Of a stretch of 64,000 nt of DNA, positions 28,262 through 36,026 are shown piece by piece. Position 1 is the first letter of the stretch, and each line of letters begins with the position of its first letter. This stretch comes from Crateriforma sp964453205 (GTDB lineage Bacteria > Planctomycetota > Planctomycetia > Pirellulales > Pirellulaceae): positions 38,355 to 102,354 of the forward strand of contig CAYVRC010000003.1 of NCBI GenBank assembly GCA_964453205.1. Direction: 5' to 3'. A program made the translations under genes and the position numbers. The notes beneath the pieces were generated by a model, which saw only the letters and a program-made list of their open reading frames with translations, was not told where the DNA came from and searched no databases.

Positions 28262-28492
28262 AGTCTTGCGTATTCAGTCGATGCCACCGACTGTCGTCCG
28301 TGCGGGACTCCGTGGCGGGAGCACGACCGAGTCCGGCGGGCGATCTCGCCGGCAGGGGGGGGCTGTCGCCGCTTCGCGGCTGCAGAACCAGAGTCCAACA
28401 AGGACGGTGCCAAGCCGTCGGGGTGGATGTCGATTCCGGCGGCGCGCAGGGTGCCGGCCGGATGGCGACAAGAAAAACCGTGAGGTTTTTCT
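28262..28492 (+). repeat. Structured GC-rich intergenic element, possible repeat or RNA
   Basis: This non-coding stretch between two divergent genes is packed with inverted repeats: GGACTC...GAGTCC, GGCGGGCGATCTCGCC, GCCGCTTCGCGGC and ACGG...CCGT. It ends with AGAAAAACC-GTGA-GGTTTTTCT (28471-28492), a 9-base perfect stem that looks like a terminator. The arginine-rich frames on the minus strand resemble short hypothetical proteins I recall from several Rhodopirellula genomes; that is memory, not a search. It has no second copy in this window. Either a dispersed repeat or a small structured RNA would fit. Confidence 0.4.
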
Positions 28493-28580
28493 GTAACATC
28501 CGAGACGCGGCTTCGCTTGGACAGTTCGATGGGCAACCTCACGCCCTCCAACATTCCTTCAAAGTACGGATCCAACGACC

Positions 28581-28988
28581 ATGATTTACCAGACCAAAAT
28601 TGCCTTGCTGCTGAGTGCCGCGACCTGTGCCGCCCTCCTTTTTGTGGACTCGGGCGTCCAAGCCGGCAGCCCTTGGGGCTGGAAAAAACCGGTCAACCAG
28701 AAACTGGGGGCCTTTTACACCAGCAACAAAGCATTCAAACGGAAGCAGTCGACCTCCGCCAATCGTGGTCACTCCTTCCATCGCCGGCACGCGATCATTC
28801 ATCCGTACCATGGCCGACCGTCGGCGATCACTGTCGCGCCGCGACGCGTCAATACGGCCGTACCGTGGCACGGCCATTCTGTCCCCGCCCCGAAGTCGTC
28901 GTCCACGTCGAAAGAGTCTTGGGCCACGCCGTTGTGGGTGCGTCCTCCCTTCGATGGTCCGTCGTTTCATCGGCATCACAAGAAGTGA
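28581..28988 (+). CDS. Small secreted basic hypothetical protein
   Basis: A protein of 135 residues. The N-terminus is a textbook signal peptide (basic start, then IALLLSAATCAALLF, cleavage near VQA-GS). The mature part is about 107 residues, rich in His, Arg, Ser and Pro, ending HRHHKK, and may bind metal or polyanions. No family was recognised. No strong ribosome binding site is seen. It follows the structured element and precedes an IS remnant, so it may belong to an accessory segment. Confidence 0.55.
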   Translation: MIYQTKIALLLSAATCAALLFVDSGVQAGSPWGWKKPVNQKLGAFYTSNKAFKRKQSTSANRGHSFHRRHAIIHPYHGRPSAITVAPRRVNTAVPWHGHSVPAPKSSSTSKESWATPLWVRPPFDGPSFHRHHKK

Positions 28989-29068
28989 GAACCCCGACAG
29001 TGGAATTGCGCACGAAAAGTTGACAGTGGATCGATCTTAACGGGAAGGTGGATGACGAGGCCTGTCTG

Positions 29069-29176
29069 TCAGGATCCGTCGACAGTCATTTGCCTATGGA
29101 GCTGCTGCTCGAACTCGATTGGGCTTTGGTAGTCCAGCGATGAATGCAAGCGGCAGGGGTTGTAGAAGTGTTCGGC
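29069..29176 (-). mobile_element. IS3-family transposase C-terminal remnant
   Basis: Reading the minus strand gives EHFYNPCRLHSSLDYQSPIEF followed by a few residues and a stop at 29069. This is the conserved end of the rve_3 integrase domain of IS3-type OrfB transposases. Upstream in the same frame no transposase resemblance remains, so only about 35 codons of the element survive. No intact terminal inverted repeats were identified with certainty. Confidence 0.75.
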
Positions 29177-29494
29177 GGATTGCGACGCATTTCGTGGGCA
29201 ATTCCAGTGTTGTTTGGGTGGGTCGAGCACCCGCTGGCATTTTGCTGTCCCTTTGTGTGGGTGTGCTCGTCCCTTGGCGTGCTCGGGGGGGCCGGTTCTG
29301 GAGTCATCCGGTCGCCGGGCCGTCGAAAGCGGACGGGCAACGGCCCGGCAACGGCACAGTGTTTGCATCTGTGAGTGGTTGCATCTGTGTACAGGGCTTG
29401 CTTCGGCGTTCGGGGTAATGTCGCGCGGTGACACCGAATTGCGTGTACGAATCACATTTTCAGATAATCGTTCCACGTTTGCTTCGAAGACCGA
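29177..29494. other. Non-coding stretch between IS remnant and MscS gene
   Basis: About 318 bases without a convincing gene. It contains a perfect 10-base inverted repeat, GCCGGGCCGT (29314-29323) and ACGGCCCGGC (29340-29349), around a 16-base loop. Open frames crossing it on either strand have no family resemblance. Confidence 0.45.
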
Positions 29495-31558
29495 ATGATC
29501 GAGCCGCTTTTCACTTTTCCTCGTCGCCTGTTCGTTTGCCTGATCCCATGCACGATGTTCTGGGGCTTGGTGATTGCAAGCTTCTTCACACCGACCCGAT
29601 CGTGGGCGCAAGTCCCGGTGGTTGCACAATCATCAGCCAACGGTGTCACCGATACGAATAGCAGGGATTTCCGCATTGATCCTGGTGGAAACGAAGCTGC
29701 CGAGAATTTCATCCGCCTCGAACGTTGGCTGGCGATTGAGACGGAGCGAGTGCGATGGTACGACGATGCGACAGAGAGACTGGAACGAGCAGCCGAAACG
29801 GTGCGCTCAGGCCTCTCTTCTCAAGTCGCTCAAGCTGAAACGACGGATCGGACGCAGTCCAAGACCTCTGTGTTGGATTTCGTTCTTCAACTGAATCAAT
29901 TTGCTACCCATCAAAAAGCCGTCGTCGATGAGAAGGTAACGGTCCAAAGGGCGATGCTTGACGTCGTACTCGATCCGAAAATCGATTTACCGAACACGCT
30001 CGAGTCCGAAATCGAACAAGCCGCCCCGCCCACAGAAACTCAGCCCTCAGAAACCCAGCCCGCGGAATCGGCTGACTCCGAAATTCAAGGCGAGGAGTCT
30101 TCCTCGGAGCGTGAGACGACACCGGCGGTCCTCAATCCTCTGCAAGCGGTGTTGGGCACGGGCGAAGACACTTTAAAATCGACAAACGAATCTGCGGTTG
30201 AAGCCACTCCGGACACCTTCGACCCTTATCTGTTCGATATCGAAGCGGAACTGGCCGACACGATCGAGAAGTTAGAGGCCACCAACCGACAGGCCGCGCT
30301 CCAGACACGAGCTATTCGACTGTGCGAACTTGACTCTGCCAACGTCTTACGATGGATCGAGCTCGCACAGGCAGCCTCGTCCGGCATTGCGACATCGTCC
30401 GACGAGCCTGCTTCCGTCGCCGAACCAATAACTCCCAATCCTAAAGCATCTCTCGACGCGGAAGCGTCCGAAAATGACGTGCCTGAGAAGTTACTCAGCG
30501 AAGGGGCAAGCTTGCCAGATCTCGGTTTGGAAAAACATCAACAGTGGAAATTATTTTTAGATCAACAGCTTGAGGCCTGGGAGGCATCGCGTCTGAAAAC
30601 GGTTGAGAAAATCAGCCTGTTGGAGAGTGAAATTGCATCCTTGCGGATGCGTACCGCGTTCTTGCGTAGTCCACTTGCGCCGCACCGCATTCAGCGTTGG
30701 CTGTTTATCAGCGGTCCTTACGCCTTGTCGATCATCGTCCTCGGTGTTCTTGCTTGGTTGGTTTCCCGTCCGATCATCAGCCGAGTGGCCAGAACGGTTG
30801 CGAAGCACCGCCGCACCGGCACGTTGGAAGAAAGACAGGAGCGAGCAGAGACGCTGCGCCGGATGATCCAGGGAATGATCAACCTGGCGCTTCTCACCTT
30901 CGGTGCACTTGCCTTGCTGGATCAGTTTGGCGTGGACGTAACGGTTCTGCTTGGCGGAGCGGCGGTGCTGGGCATGGCGATCGCCTTTGGTGCACAAAAC
31001 TTGATCAAAGACTATTTCGGGGGCTTGCTGATCCTGACCGAGAATCAGTACCGGGTCGGCAATGTCATCCGTGTGGGTTCCATCGCCGGACTTGTCGAAG
31101 ACGTTTCTCTCCGCATGACGGTCCTTCGAGACCTGGAAGGGGTCGCGCACTTTATCCCCCATGGCCAGATCACGACCGTCAGTAACCTGTCACACGGCTG
31201 GTCACGGGCCGTCCTGGACATCGGTGTCGCCTACAAGGAAGACGTCGACCGCGTGCTGGAGGTGTTGCGTGAGGTGACCGATCATCTCTTCGAAGATCTC
31301 AAATATGGAGAACTTTTACTCGATCGTGCCGAAATCCTCGGGGTGGATAAGTTTGGCGACTCCGCAGTTGTCGTGAAGTTGATGGTGAAAACACGGCCGC
31401 TGAAGCAGTGGGAAGTGAAACGAGAACTGCTACGGCGAATCAAAAATAGGTTCGACGAATTGGGAATCGAAATCCCCTTTCCTCACCGCACCGTCTATCA
31501 CCGTGGCGAAGCAGAAAACTTGGCAATGGGCTTTGCCGAACAATCCGCCGGCCACTGA
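29495..31558 (+). CDS. Mechanosensitive ion channel, MscS family
   Basis: A protein of 687 residues. A signal peptide (residues 1-39, ending SWAQ) leads into a long periplasmic region (about 40-400), acidic and Glu/Gln/Pro-rich with predicted helices. Then come transmembrane helices near 403-425 and 460-478 and the pore helix TM3 (LLGGAAVLGMAIAFGAQNLI, near 485-504). The MscS beta domain follows (VGNVIRVGSIAGLVEDVSLRMT) with the C-terminal alpha/beta cage. It would open under membrane tension to release solutes. The gene uses noticeably more A/T-ending codons than its neighbours and sits beside an IS remnant, which hints at acquisition by transfer. Confidence 0.9.
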   Translation: MIEPLFTFPRRLFVCLIPCTMFWGLVIASFFTPTRSWAQVPVVAQSSANGVTDTNSRDFRIDPGGNEAAENFIRLERWLAIETERVRWYDDATERLERAAETVRSGLSSQVAQAETTDRTQSKTSVLDFVLQLNQFATHQKAVVDEKVTVQRAMLDVVLDPKIDLPNTLESEIEQAAPPTETQPSETQPAESADSEIQGEESSSERETTPAVLNPLQAVLGTGEDTLKSTNESAVEATPDTFDPYLFDIEAELADTIEKLEATNRQAALQTRAIRLCELDSANVLRWIELAQAASSGIATSSDEPASVAEPITPNPKASLDAEASENDVPEKLLSEGASLPDLGLEKHQQWKLFLDQQLEAWEASRLKTVEKISLLESEIASLRMRTAFLRSPLAPHRIQRWLFISGPYALSIIVLGVLAWLVSRPIISRVARTVAKHRRTGTLEERQERAETLRRMIQGMINLALLTFGALALLDQFGVDVTVLLGGAAVLGMAIAFGAQNLIKDYFGGLLILTENQYRVGNVIRVGSIAGLVEDVSLRMTVLRDLEGVAHFIPHGQITTVSNLSHGWSRAVLDIGVAYKEDVDRVLEVLREVTDHLFEDLKYGELLLDRAEILGVDKFGDSAVVVKLMVKTRPLKQWEVKRELLRRIKNRFDELGIEIPFPHRTVYHRGEAENLAMGFAEQSAGH

Positions 31559-31711
31559 GCAAAAAAGGCACTTTCATGGCTTTGTTCATCGGGCAACGTG
31601 GGTGGGTAGCTTCGGCGCGCGGCCTGTATTTTCGGACTCGAGAGAGCCGGATGACCGAACGGCCGACTTTGGCTACGAGATGGTCCGGTAGGGCGACGAA
31701 GGGTAACCGTT
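31559..31711. repeat. Possible intergenic repeat after the MscS gene
   Basis: This 150-base stretch is open on both strands but matches no known gene. Its translations (for example FIGQRGWVASARG on plus, FVALPDHLVAKVGRSVIR on minus) recall short hypothetical frames I associate with repeated sequence in Rhodopirellula-type genomes. This is recollection only. No second copy lies in this window. Confidence 0.25.
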
Positions 31712-32428
31712 TTATTCCGCCGAACGCCGGGGAAAGGCGGCCGGTTGGCCGTGCCAGTTCGGGAACGCGCCGGCGCGGACGGCCAGCAGGATCGCTTTGC
31801 CGTGCAAGTGTTCCGGGCCGTGCGTGTAATCCCACTCCAGACGTTCTTCGTACTGCAGCACCCGCAAGGCGGATTCCGGACGCATCGCCCAGGCGAGTAG
31901 CTGGTTCGGGGCAAAGTAATTCACCACGGCTCCCGTCGTCTCGCTGACCGGTGCTTTGCTGCTTTTGCCCGGATCGACGGGGCTGCCGGGATCCTCGGTC
32001 GTATGGACTTCGATGTACATCACGCCGTCGTCGGCCAGCGAATCGCAGAGCTTGGCCCACAGGATCTCGGCATCCGCGGCCGGAATGTGATCGAGCATCG
32101 TCGTGGCGACCAAGGCCGACAATTCGCCGACGGGAAAACCGACCTCGCGGACGTCGGCGACTCGGGTGGCGACCAGATCCGCCAAGCCCGCGGCCTCGGC
32201 CCGCTCGACGATTCTCTGCAATCCGCGTTCGCTGAGGTCCACGGCCATCACGTCGTAGCCGGCCGCGGCGAGTGCCAGCGTGTCGCGGCCTGCTCCGGCG
32301 GCCAAATCGAAAGCCAGTCCTTGGCCGCCCGCTTGACGCAGGTAGGCCGCCAGCGGGGCGGAGGGTTGGTCACCATAAGCGATCTGGTCGCGATCGTAAG
32401 GCTCAAAAAAAGGGTCGGTGGTCGGCAT
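31712..32428 (-). CDS. Class I SAM-dependent methyltransferase
   Basis: A protein of 238 residues. The SAM-binding motif I is DLAAGAGRDTLALA (near residues 41-54), followed by the acidic residue ending strand 2 (VMAVDLSERGL) and a motif-IV-like LVATTMLDHI. The layout is that of TehB/UbiE-like small-molecule methyltransferases. The substrate is not evident. It is divergent from the PEP-CTERM gene at 32604. Confidence 0.82.
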   Translation of the reverse strand: MPTTDPFFEPYDRDQIAYGDQPSAPLAAYLRQAGGQGLAFDLAAGAGRDTLALAAAGYDVMAVDLSERGLQRIVERAEAAGLADLVATRVADVREVGFPVGELSALVATTMLDHIPAADAEILWAKLCDSLADDGVMYIEVHTTEDPGSPVDPGKSSKAPVSETTGAVVNYFAPNQLLAWAMRPESALRVLQYEERLEWDYTHGPEHLHGKAILLAVRAGAFPNWHGQPAAFPRRSAE

Positions 32429-32603
32429 GGGTGGTCGGGGTGCGGCGGGGATGCAGGAATCAAATCACGAAGTGTAGCGGGTGGATCAAGGGTGCCCGAG
32501 AGCGAGCGAAATCAGCCGAGGCGGACGCCAGTCGCTTCCATTTCGGCGTTCCCGACTAAACTGGTCGCTGGGCTTCTCTTTTCTCTTCGCTCGGATTTTG
32601 GCC

Positions 32604-33359
32604 ATGCGTCCCCGCTCGCTCCTCCTCGCTTCGATCGTCACTCTAGCCGCACCGTTCGCTGCCGGCCTGTTGCCGAACCGCCACGCCGCGGCGGCCCCCG
32701 TGATCGTCTATGACGAAGCGATCAGTGGCGACCTGTCGAACATCAGCGGGGCGGAATTCGATCCGGGCAGCCCGACACAACTCGGTTTGCTGTCCTCGGC
32801 CCCCGGCGGGGCGACGCAGGAATATCGTCTGCTGGGCACGACCGACAGCGGAACCGGCGATTTTTTCACGATCGAAATTGGTGCCGGCGATCGTTTGACG
32901 GCCATCAGTCTGAACGACATGCAGTACGTCGCTCCGACGACCGACGACGCCTTCTTTCTCGGTTTGGCGGTGGGATCCACTTTTCCCCACGATTATTTCG
33001 AGATCAACAGTTTGGTGGTGGGCGCGGGGACGTTCCCCAACGGCTACGACATTTCCGATTGGATCGGCGGCAGCACGATCGGGTTGAGCGACATCGGCGA
33101 CGACATTTTGCCGCTGCTTTATCGTCCGATCGACGGGACCGCCCAGATCATCCCGGCGGCCCCGTTGGAAGCCGGCGCTTACACGTTTTTGTTGCAGCAA
33201 ACCGGGACCGCGAATACATTCGACCTCGGATTCCGAGTCACCGCGGTGCCGGAACCTTCGTCGCTGATCGGACTTGCCGTCGGAACGGCAGCGGTGGCGC
33301 TGAGACGCCGCCGAGCCGAGCGTCGCCCTGCCCGAGCGTCACGATCGCCGTCCTGCTGA
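32604..33359 (+). CDS. PEP-CTERM sorting domain protein
   Basis: About 251 residues. The N-terminal signal peptide (LLLASIVTLAAPFAAGLL) and the C-terminal sorting tripartite signal, VPEPSS then a hydrophobic helix (LIGLAVGTAAVAL) then RRRR, mark an exported protein processed by an exosortase. The tail after the arginines is about 14 residues longer than usual. The mature domain contains a repeated D/G-rich beta pattern without a recognised fold. No exosortase gene is in the window. It is convergent with the next gene, with 35 bases between them. Confidence 0.82.
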   Translation: MRPRSLLLASIVTLAAPFAAGLLPNRHAAAAPVIVYDEAISGDLSNISGAEFDPGSPTQLGLLSSAPGGATQEYRLLGTTDSGTGDFFTIEIGAGDRLTAISLNDMQYVAPTTDDAFFLGLAVGSTFPHDYFEINSLVVGAGTFPNGYDISDWIGGSTIGLSDIGDDILPLLYRPIDGTAQIIPAAPLEAGAYTFLLQQTGTANTFDLGFRVTAVPEPSSLIGLAVGTAAVALRRRRAERRPARASRSPSC

Positions 33360-33394
33360 CGCGGCTCGGCGATTGACGGGGCGGCGAAATTGGA

Positions 33395-35848
33395 TCACTC
33401 CTCGCCTAATTCCTGCATCTTGAACCCGGTCCGCTCGTCCAACGATTCGTAAAAGCCGCGACGAAGTTCTTCGTTTTCGGAGTTCGTCAACAATTGGGCC
33501 ATGAACCGTTCGCCGCGTTGAATGAACCGATTTCGCAACTCTTCGACCGACGGCTGCAACGACTGCGGGCGGATCACGTAGTAGACACGTTCGGGCGCGT
33601 TGGGGGCCACGCCGGATTCGCCGACTTCGGTCGTGAACGTTTCACGCATGAAACGCGGGCCGACGGAATCCAATTCGGGCACGTTGCCGATGGTCAGTTG
33701 GCCGAATCCCATCATGTTCATCCAAGAGAACGGCCCGAGTCCGGTTTCGATTCGGTCTTGCTTGTCCTCCGGGACGAATTCGGTGAAAGGCTGGTCGGGG
33801 GAAGCGCTAACTTTTTCGGCGATTTCCTTGGCTCTGGTCTCGGCCAATTGACGAGCCTCGCGGGTGCGGATCGCCAGAATGACTTCGTCGCGAGCCTGTT
33901 CCAAAGTCGGCGCGTAGCTCTCGACCTCGTCGGTTTTCCAGGTCACGTAGGTCTTTCCGGCGGTCAGGTCGACGGTCGTCACGGGCTGAAAAACACTGGC
34001 CGCGGGAAAACTTTGTTCGCCCGCTTCCATGCCGTACATCAGCAGGCCGAACGGGGGACCCCGCTGGTTCAGCGACGTTCCGGTGCCGACCGAACCGCCG
34101 ATCGCTTCGTCCATGATTTCGTCGACGCTGCGTTCGCCGATGGTCCCGTACTCCAACGCCAAATCGGCGGCGATTTCTTCCAGATCCGGTCGTTCGGGCG
34201 CGTCGGCTTCGGTGGCCGACCCCACGGCGACGTTGCTCTGATGGATCGACAATTCGCTGAAATAGCGCCGCATCACGTTGTTGACTTGGTTGATGGCGGC
34301 GTCGAGTTTCTGGGCCGCGATCGGTCGTGCCAAATCGTCCAAGATTTCGTTGCGGACGTCTTCAAAAGTCTCGACCTTGCTGGTCTCCGGTTCCGATTCG
34401 TCGGCGGACGGCTCCGCTTCGGAAGTTTCGGCAGCGTTTTCGTCGGCGGGTGTCTCGTCGGCGGGTGTCTCGTCGGCGGGTGTCTCGTCGGCGGGCGATT
34501 CGCCAACGACGCTGTCGCCTTCGTCCTCATCTTGCGGCAGCGAAACCAAGCGGACGCCGCGGGTTCGGGTCGGGACGAAGGAATTGTCGTCCTCGGCCGG
34601 TTGGGAATCCGCGTCGTCCGATTCGGCGGAGGTGTCTGGTTCGGCCGGGGTGTCCGATTCGGCGGGCTCTTCGGTCGTCGCTGGTTCGGCCGGGGTGTCC
34701 GATTCGGCCGGGGTGTCTGGTTCGGCCGGGGTGTCCGGTTCGGCCGGGGTGTCTGGTTCGGCGGGGTCTTCGGTCGTCGCTGGTTCGGCCGGCGTTGCTT
34801 CGTCGGTCATCGGGACCTCGTCGGTCGACGGGGCTTCGTCGTCCAGGCCCAGACCGCTGATGTCATCGACCGGATCGCTGCTTTCTTCCTCGGGCATCAC
34901 GAAATCGCCGCCGTCCAAGCGACGCTGGTATTCCTTGCGGAGGTCTTCTTCGCTGAAATTACCGATTTCTCGGTCGATCATCGTGTTCAGGTTGGCCGCG
35001 ACGTATTCGAACTGGGCGATCGTCGGTCGCAGGAAACCGGGTTCGGGCAGCTGGTCGTTGGGCGGCAGGTTTTTGCCGGCCTCGTAGACCTCTTTGATTT
35101 CCGCTTCGCTGGGTTCGGGATCGGTTTGGTCGATGAAATCGGCGACCAGAACGCCGTAGGTGTCGACAATGGCTTGTTGGTTCAGTTTCAGGAAATTCTC
35201 CCACTGCTGCGCCGGCGTGGTGATCGGGATCTCGCCCATGCCGGGGATGTTTCCGGCGGAAAGCCCCGAATTGGCGCGTTCCTGAAACACCTGGGCCAAC
35301 AGGAGCTGGCGGAGCGTATCGTACAGGTGGTACTGGCCGAGGCTGTTTTTGGTCGACTGCATGAAGCGGCTGATGATTTCGCCGTCGGTCATCGTGCCGT
35401 CGGTGAACCGCTGCAACCAGCGCCGCAGCGAGGCGTCATCGAGTTCGAATCCGGCTTTTTTGGCTTCGCCGGCGAATTGCATCGTACGAATCGACGCGAA
35501 GGAACTGGGCTGAGAGAAAACCCCCAAATCTTCGATTTGTTGGGTCTGCGTGTTGTAGCGGAAGCCGGCCGTCCGCGGCGTGCCTTGGCGGCGGATCGTT
35601 TCTTCGGCCAGTTCCCTCAAGAACGTGGCGACTTGGTAGTGGTTTTGCGTGAAATACTCGATCCGCGACGCTTTCAGCGGCGATCCGTCGTAGGTCGCCA
35701 AGGTCGGGTCGCCGCCCACCGCCGGTCCTTGGCGGAGGTAGGAATCCAGGGCCGGCAGGATGACGAACGAGATCAGCGCCAACAGCGTCAAGACGACCAT
35801 CAGCGGCTTCAGGTATCGACGGAAGATTTCGAACGGACTACTGCTCAT
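33395..35848 (-). CDS. Membrane-anchored PpiD/SurA-like protein with acidic repeat insertion
   Basis: About 817 residues from the ATG at 35848. One N-terminal transmembrane helix (residues 15-37) is followed by a SurA-N-like helical region (FLRELAEETIRR, SLGQYHLYDTLRQLLLAQVF). The C-terminal 250 residues have the PpiD-like pattern (TYVTWKTDEVESY, ARQLAETRAKEIAEKV, VYYVIRPQSL). The central parvulin domain is not recognisable; in its place at about residues 320-490 is a Glu/Pro/Asp-rich tract with repeats of PAEPDT, TPAESD and TPADE. It is likely a periplasmic folding factor held in the inner membrane, but peptidyl-prolyl isomerase activity is doubtful. It is divergent from topA. Confidence 0.75.
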   Translation of the reverse strand: MSSSPFEIFRRYLKPLMVVLTLLALISFVILPALDSYLRQGPAVGGDPTLATYDGSPLKASRIEYFTQNHYQVATFLRELAEETIRRQGTPRTAGFRYNTQTQQIEDLGVFSQPSSFASIRTMQFAGEAKKAGFELDDASLRRWLQRFTDGTMTDGEIISRFMQSTKNSLGQYHLYDTLRQLLLAQVFQERANSGLSAGNIPGMGEIPITTPAQQWENFLKLNQQAIVDTYGVLVADFIDQTDPEPSEAEIKEVYEAGKNLPPNDQLPEPGFLRPTIAQFEYVAANLNTMIDREIGNFSEEDLRKEYQRRLDGGDFVMPEEESSDPVDDISGLGLDDEAPSTDEVPMTDEATPAEPATTEDPAEPDTPAEPDTPAEPDTPAESDTPAEPATTEEPAESDTPAEPDTSAESDDADSQPAEDDNSFVPTRTRGVRLVSLPQDEDEGDSVVGESPADETPADETPADETPADENAAETSEAEPSADESEPETSKVETFEDVRNEILDDLARPIAAQKLDAAINQVNNVMRRYFSELSIHQSNVAVGSATEADAPERPDLEEIAADLALEYGTIGERSVDEIMDEAIGGSVGTGTSLNQRGPPFGLLMYGMEAGEQSFPAASVFQPVTTVDLTAGKTYVTWKTDEVESYAPTLEQARDEVILAIRTREARQLAETRAKEIAEKVSASPDQPFTEFVPEDKQDRIETGLGPFSWMNMMGFGQLTIGNVPELDSVGPRFMRETFTTEVGESGVAPNAPERVYYVIRPQSLQPSVEELRNRFIQRGERFMAQLLTNSENEELRRGFYESLDERTGFKMQELGEE

Positions 35849-36026
35849 GCCTGGGCTTTCCAGCGGAAAAGGTTTTAGTTTGCGGTCTTGACAATTCTTC
35901 AAGCGATCCCAACTCTCTTTGGGCCAAGCCGACAAAGGTATCGCCAGCGGTTTTCAAGGGTCAAGCCGAGAACCACGCTTCGCCCTCCATTCTTGACGAC
36001 TCTTTCCCTACGCAGCAATTCGCTTT

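Noticed and set aside
28242..28499. Short Arg/Pro-rich frames on the minus strand
   Set aside because: They lie in a stretch of nested inverted repeats and look like translated non-coding sequence.
29069..29629. A 186-codon minus-strand frame that could be read as a whole transposase
   Set aside because: Only its last 35 codons match IS3 OrfB; the rest runs into the start of the MscS gene and has no DDE motifs.
31576..31947. A 123-codon plus-strand frame starting MALFIGQRG
   Set aside because: Its second half overlaps the methyltransferase gene antisense and its first half may be an intergenic repeat; no protein evidence.
33494..35878. A 794-codon plus-strand frame antisense to the PpiD-like gene
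   Set aside because: Its Gly/Val/Arg/Phe-rich repeats mirror the acidic repeats of the true gene; there is no family resemblance or start signal.
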